In this document: piece by piece, positions 60,598-64,000 of the stretch | Layout: the number at the start of each line of letters is the position of its first letter | How positions within the stretch are numbered: position 1 is the first letter of the stretch | Source of the DNA: Cyclobacteriaceae bacterium | GTDB lineage: Bacteria; Bacteroidota; Bacteroidia; Cytophagales; Cyclobacteriaceae | Assembly: GCA_016787645.1 (NCBI GenBank) | Contig: JAEUUF010000013.1 | Location: forward strand, 186,001 to 250,000 | Length of the DNA stretch: 64,000 nucleotides | Direction of reading: 5' to 3' | Translations under genes and position numbers: made by a program | The notes under the pieces: generated by a model | Database searches by the model: none | Told to the model about the DNA's origin: nothing | Seen by the model: the letters and a program-made list of their open reading frames with translations, nothing else

Positions 60598-62379
60598 CTA
60601 GAAACTCATGTAACTGGGGGTGTCGGTCTTCTTGGCGATCCGGAAAACGGAATTGATCAAACCCACATGGCTGTAGGTTTGCGGATAGTTTCCCCATTGC
60701 GAGCCATCAATGCCAACATCCTCAGAAAAGATACCCAGGCGATTGGAAAACGAGAGTATGGTTTCCAGGGTTCGATTGGCATCCTCGAGCCGCCCGACGC
60801 AGGCCAGGGCATCGACATACCAAAAGGCGCACACCAGGAAGGTAGCCCCGGGTTTTCCAAAATCATCCTGATGAACGTACCGGTAAAACAATCCCTGGTC
60901 GGTCTTCAGCAATTTTTCCAGTTCAGACAAATGATGGGCTGCCTTCTCTGATTTTGGATCGAGGTAACTCATCGTGATCATCTTCAATGTACTGGCATCG
61001 AGGTGCTCACTTCCAATGGCCTGCGTATATACACCCCGGGCGTTGTCAAAGCATCGCTCGATCTGGTGGGCAGCCTGCCGGCTGAGTTGACCGGCCTTGT
61101 CCATCAAGCGATGGTCGCCCATACTTCGCGCCAGCTTAAGCGCTGCCTGGCATCCGGCCCAATGAAAAAGCAACGTGTAGGTATGGACCTGTTTTACGTT
61201 TCTGAATTCCCACAGGCCCGCGTCTGGTTCGTTCAAAGTCTTCTCGATCCAATTGAGCAGCCGTTCGACCAGATCAACATGAGCAGCCCTCTTAATGAAA
61301 GTAAGTCGCTGGTCTATGAACAAGGGCAACAGTCCCACCAGCACCTGGCCATAGACATCGTTTTGGATTTGCTCAAACGCCTTATTACCCACGCGGACGG
61401 GCTGATTGCCCAGGTAGCCGGTGAGCGGCAAATGAATCTCATCGGGCGGCGCATGTCCGGTGATCGAGTACAGCGGACTGATCCGTTCTTTGTTACGCAC
61501 GAGGATGTTTTCGATGTATTCAAAATATTTCTCCAACTCATCAAAGTGGCCCATCTCGTTGAAGGCCTTCAACGTATAATACGAATCCCGGAACCAGCAA
61601 TACCGGTAATCCCAGGTTCGCTGGCTCCCGTTGTATTCGGGCAGGCTGGTGGTACCTGACGCGATGATTCCGCCGGTATCTTCATACTGGTGTAATTTCA
61701 GAACGAGCGCCGAGCGAATCAGTTGGGCTTGATAGATATCCGGAACGTAAGTGTTCTTGATCCATCCCTGCCAATAGCGCACCGTCTTGTTGATAAAGTC
61801 CTCCGCAGTTGATTTGAGTGGAGCTTCGAGCGGCTCCCCATACGTCAACACGAGGTAATGATTCCTGTTCAGTACAAAAGCCTGCTGTTCGTCGATAAAC
61901 GTCAACGAGATGTCGGTCGTCAGCCGCATGGGCATGCTGTAGCCGGTAAACACCATGTGATTGCTGGCGACCACTTTTTCAGGTTTCCATTCGCCATATT
62001 GACCCCTGGGGTCGCAAATCACCTTGATGATCGGGTTGCCCTGCAGCAGTTCGATTTTGCGTACGAGCATCAAGGGACGGAACGTGCGCTCATATTGGTA
62101 AAATCGGGGCGCACAATCGATGATGCGGAATTTGCCATCTGCGCATTCAAATTCCGTGCACAATACATTCGTGTTGGTGATGTAGTACTGTCGCGTTTCA
62201 TATTTTCCTTCAGGGATAATGGAAAATTCACCCCCCAACTTTTCGTCAAGCAAGGATCCGAACACGAAGGACGAATCGAATCTTGGCCAGCAAAGCCACT
62301 TGACCCGTGCGTGATCATCAATAAGCCCCAGGTAGGAACAATTTCCAATGATGCCTAAGTCATATCTGTGCTTGTGCAT
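60598..62379 (-). CDS. Glycoside hydrolase family 15 protein (glucoamylase/trehalase-like)
   Basis: A 593-residue cytoplasmic protein (no signal peptide). The N-terminal beta domain has IGNCSYLGLIDDHARVKWLCWPRFDSSFVFGSLLD. The (alpha/alpha)6 barrel carries RTWDYRYCWFRDSYYTLKAF, a family hallmark, and EDVGIDGSQWGNYPQTYSHVGLINS near the end, where the second catalytic acid is expected. Family members cleave terminal glucose from alpha-glucans, and some are trehalases. Its ATG overlaps the OtsAB gene by 20 bases, so a role in trehalose or glucan turnover is likely. Confidence 0.9.
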   Translation of the reverse strand: MHKHRYDLGIIGNCSYLGLIDDHARVKWLCWPRFDSSFVFGSLLDEKLGGEFSIIPEGKYETRQYYITNTNVLCTEFECADGKFRIIDCAPRFYQYERTFRPLMLVRKIELLQGNPIIKVICDPRGQYGEWKPEKVVASNHMVFTGYSMPMRLTTDISLTFIDEQQAFVLNRNHYLVLTYGEPLEAPLKSTAEDFINKTVRYWQGWIKNTYVPDIYQAQLIRSALVLKLHQYEDTGGIIASGTTSLPEYNGSQRTWDYRYCWFRDSYYTLKAFNEMGHFDELEKYFEYIENILVRNKERISPLYSITGHAPPDEIHLPLTGYLGNQPVRVGNKAFEQIQNDVYGQVLVGLLPLFIDQRLTFIKRAAHVDLVERLLNWIEKTLNEPDAGLWEFRNVKQVHTYTLLFHWAGCQAALKLARSMGDHRLMDKAGQLSRQAAHQIERCFDNARGVYTQAIGSEHLDASTLKMITMSYLDPKSEKAAHHLSELEKLLKTDQGLFYRYVHQDDFGKPGATFLVCAFWYVDALACVGRLEDANRTLETILSFSNRLGIFSEDVGIDGSQWGNYPQTYSHVGLINSVFRIAKKTDTPSYMSF

Positions 62380-64000
62380 GGACTTGGGTGGTTAGTTCCT
62401 GTAGAAACATGAAGGCTGAAACAGATTCGGGCAGGCGATACTTGGCGCAAGAAAAACCGGGGCCGACTTTGACGGTAATGGCTCGATCCCGGATCGATTC
62501 AAACATGTCCTCGTCGGTGACATCATCGCCGATGGCAAGAACAAAGTCCGCCCTTTGCAAATCGAGGAATTCGGCGGCCGCAGCTCCTTTATTGATATCC
62601 GCCTGCCTCACCTCAATCACTTTGTTTCCATCCACGATAGACAAGGTTGAATTCCGGATTAGGTGCTGCAGGCAGTCCACGAGCTCGCGCGACTTGTTGA
62701 AGCCTGTCTCCGGCTCGACGCTACGATAGTGCCAGGCCAGGGCAAACTCCTTTTCTTCCACAAAAGAACCGGGACAACGTTTGGTGAATAATTCGAGTGT
62801 CGACCTGACGGAAGGATGAATCGGTCGCGACAAACGCTTCCTTCTTACCATGCCCGCCTCGCCGGGCCGTATGCAGGCGCCATGCTCCGCGATGATGCTC
62901 AGGTTAATTCCGTCGAACCACTTCGCGAGTGTTTCATAATCGCGGCCACTGATGATCACCACGTGGTTTTGTTCGCATTCGCCAAGCGCACGAAACCAAC
63001 TAAGGAGTTCGGGTGGAGGCAGGGCCGCCTCTGGCCTATCGTTGAAGGATACCAGGGTTCCGTCATAATCCATCAGCAACAGCCTTCGCTTGGCCTTGAA
63101 AAAAGCCTCTTGCCATTGGACAGTGATTCTATTATCAATCACCTGTTGTGTTCGCTCCGCCTGTAGTGCCTTACTGCTGTTCAAGGCATCGATAAACGAC
63201 CTGACCCAGAAAGCAACATCATACTCCCTGATCCGATCCTGCAGTAGTTGCATTCGTCGCTTCTGCTCCTCGAGGGGCATTTCCATCGCCTCGGCAATAC
63301 TGGCAGCCATCGCCGTCTTGTCGGTGGGATTGACCAACAGGGCCTCCACCATTTCATGCGCCGAACCGGCGAGCTCGCTGAGAATCAATACACCGTCCTG
63401 GCTTTTGCGGCTGGCGACAAATTCTTTGGCAACGAGGTTCATGCCATCCCGCAAAGGCGTGATCAGGGCGACATCGGCCACCTGGTACAGGGCCATGAGC
63501 TCATCGAAGGAAAGGGTATTGTACCGATAGAGTATCGGCTGCCATTGAAGCGTGCTGTATTTCCCATTGATCTGGCCCACCTGTTCCTCAATCATCTTTT
63601 TCCGCTCGTTGTACTTGGAGACGATTTGGCGGGACGGAATCACCACAAGAATGAAGACGATCTTCTGCTGCCATTCAGGGTGTTGCTCCAAAAATCGTTC
63701 AAAACCGAAGAGCCGGTGTGTAATGCCCTTGGTATAATCCAATCGATCTACCGAGAAGATAATTTTATGATTGGAAAATTTCTTCCGGATGGCCTCCCGT
63801 TCAACACGGATAGCTTTGGTCTCCCTGGCCTGGTGAAACTTTTCATAGTCGATGCTGATAGGAAAAACGCCCGCCTGCACTAGCCGCGAGGATACCTGGA
63901 CAGTTCGAAAACTGTGAGCGATTCCCAAAACTTTTTGCACAGCATCCAGGAAATATTGCACGTACTCATCTGTATGAAAGCCCACCACGTCGGCGCCCAG
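62360..64000 (-). CDS. otsBA: Fused trehalose-6-phosphate synthase/phosphatase (OtsA-OtsB), N-terminus beyond the window
   Basis: The frame is open to the window edge, so the protein's start is not visible; about 546 residues are present. The OtsA (GT20) part shows VGFHTDEYVQYFL, IIFSVDRLDYTKGI and DGMNLVAKEFVASR. The C-terminal OtsB phosphatase (HAD fold) shows LLMDYDGTLVSF (nucleophile Asp in DxDGT), VIISGRD, and GDDVTDEDMF. The fusion makes trehalose from UDP-glucose and glucose-6-phosphate in two steps. It is upstream of GH15 and ClC genes in one operon. Confidence 0.94.
   Translation of the reverse strand: MGADVVGFHTDEYVQYFLDAVQKVLGIAHSFRTVQVSSRLVQAGVFPISIDYEKFHQARETKAIRVEREAIRKKFSNHKIIFSVDRLDYTKGITHRLFGFERFLEQHPEWQQKIVFILVVIPSRQIVSKYNERKKMIEEQVGQINGKYSTLQWQPILYRYNTLSFDELMALYQVADVALITPLRDGMNLVAKEFVASRKSQDGVLILSELAGSAHEMVEALLVNPTDKTAMAASIAEAMEMPLEEQKRRMQLLQDRIREYDVAFWVRSFIDALNSSKALQAERTQQVIDNRITVQWQEAFFKAKRRLLLMDYDGTLVSFNDRPEAALPPPELLSWFRALGECEQNHVVIISGRDYETLAKWFDGINLSIIAEHGACIRPGEAGMVRRKRLSRPIHPSVRSTLELFTKRCPGSFVEEKEFALAWHYRSVEPETGFNKSRELVDCLQHLIRNSTLSIVDGNKVIEVRQADINKGAAAAEFLDLQRADFVLAIGDDVTDEDMFESIRDRAITVKVGPGFSCAKYRLPESVSAFMFLQELTTQVHAQAQI

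Overview
The window comes from a member of the Bacteroidota, most likely a Cytophagales-like bacterium. Support for this: a T9SS type A sorting domain, an XrtF-type exosortase with its partner protein, a DUF6089-like outer-membrane barrel, a UpxY/NusG-like antiterminator, Bacteroidota-style Wza/Wzc proteins, and TAnnTTTG-type -7 promoter boxes. No rRNA, CRISPR array, prophage or complete insertion sequence was found.

Layout. (1) 1-3.2 kb: tail of a GxxExxY protein, a LolD-like ABC ATPase, sucC and a DUF6089 protein. (2) 3.3-54.5 kb: one very large exopolysaccharide/O-antigen locus, almost entirely on the minus strand, with genes overlapping by 1-4 bases or spaced by a few bases. Read in the direction of transcription it starts with a UpxY antiterminator (54.4 kb), a four-helix-bundle gene, and a winged-helix/nucleotidyltransferase-like protein. 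Then come the Wza exporter and Wzc tyrosine autokinase, sugar-nucleotide and amidation genes (epimerase, aminotransferase, two glutamine-dependent asparagine-synthase-like proteins, WbpG/HisH/HisF homologues), many glycosyltransferases and methyltransferases, and a Wzx flippase. An inverted two-gene block (methyltransferase plus Wzy-type polymerase/ligase) sits in the middle. The far end holds a CapK-like ligase, two initiating sugar-phosphate transferases, a PglD-like acetyltransferase, the XrtF exosortase pair, a third-type aminotransferase, a 2,079-residue T9SS-secreted repeat protein, a 62-residue exosortase-substrate-like protein and a CapD/PglF dehydratase. (3) 54.7-57.5 kb: a penicillin-acylase-family hydrolase with a small membrane protein, plus strand. 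(4) 57.5-58.7 kb: a GIY-YIG gene, a repeat element and three tRNA genes (Pro, Arg, Ser). (5) 58.8-64 kb: a trehalose operon (fused OtsA-OtsB, GH15 hydrolase, ClC-CBS channel).

How the genes fit together (inference): the dehydratase, aminotransferase and acetyltransferase could make a UDP-diNAc-bacillosamine-like sugar that a PglC-like transferase loads onto undecaprenyl phosphate. The glycosyltransferases extend and decorate the unit (methylation, amidation, acylation), Wzx flips it, the Wzy candidate polymerises it, and Wza/Wzc control chain length and export. The exosortase and its tiny predicted substrate lie inside the same operon, which suggests that surface anchoring of a protein or glycan is coupled to polysaccharide synthesis.

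The intergenic DNA is rich in short-unit arrays (7-, 8- and 9-bp units) and dispersed palindromes, several of them next to small accessory ORFs.
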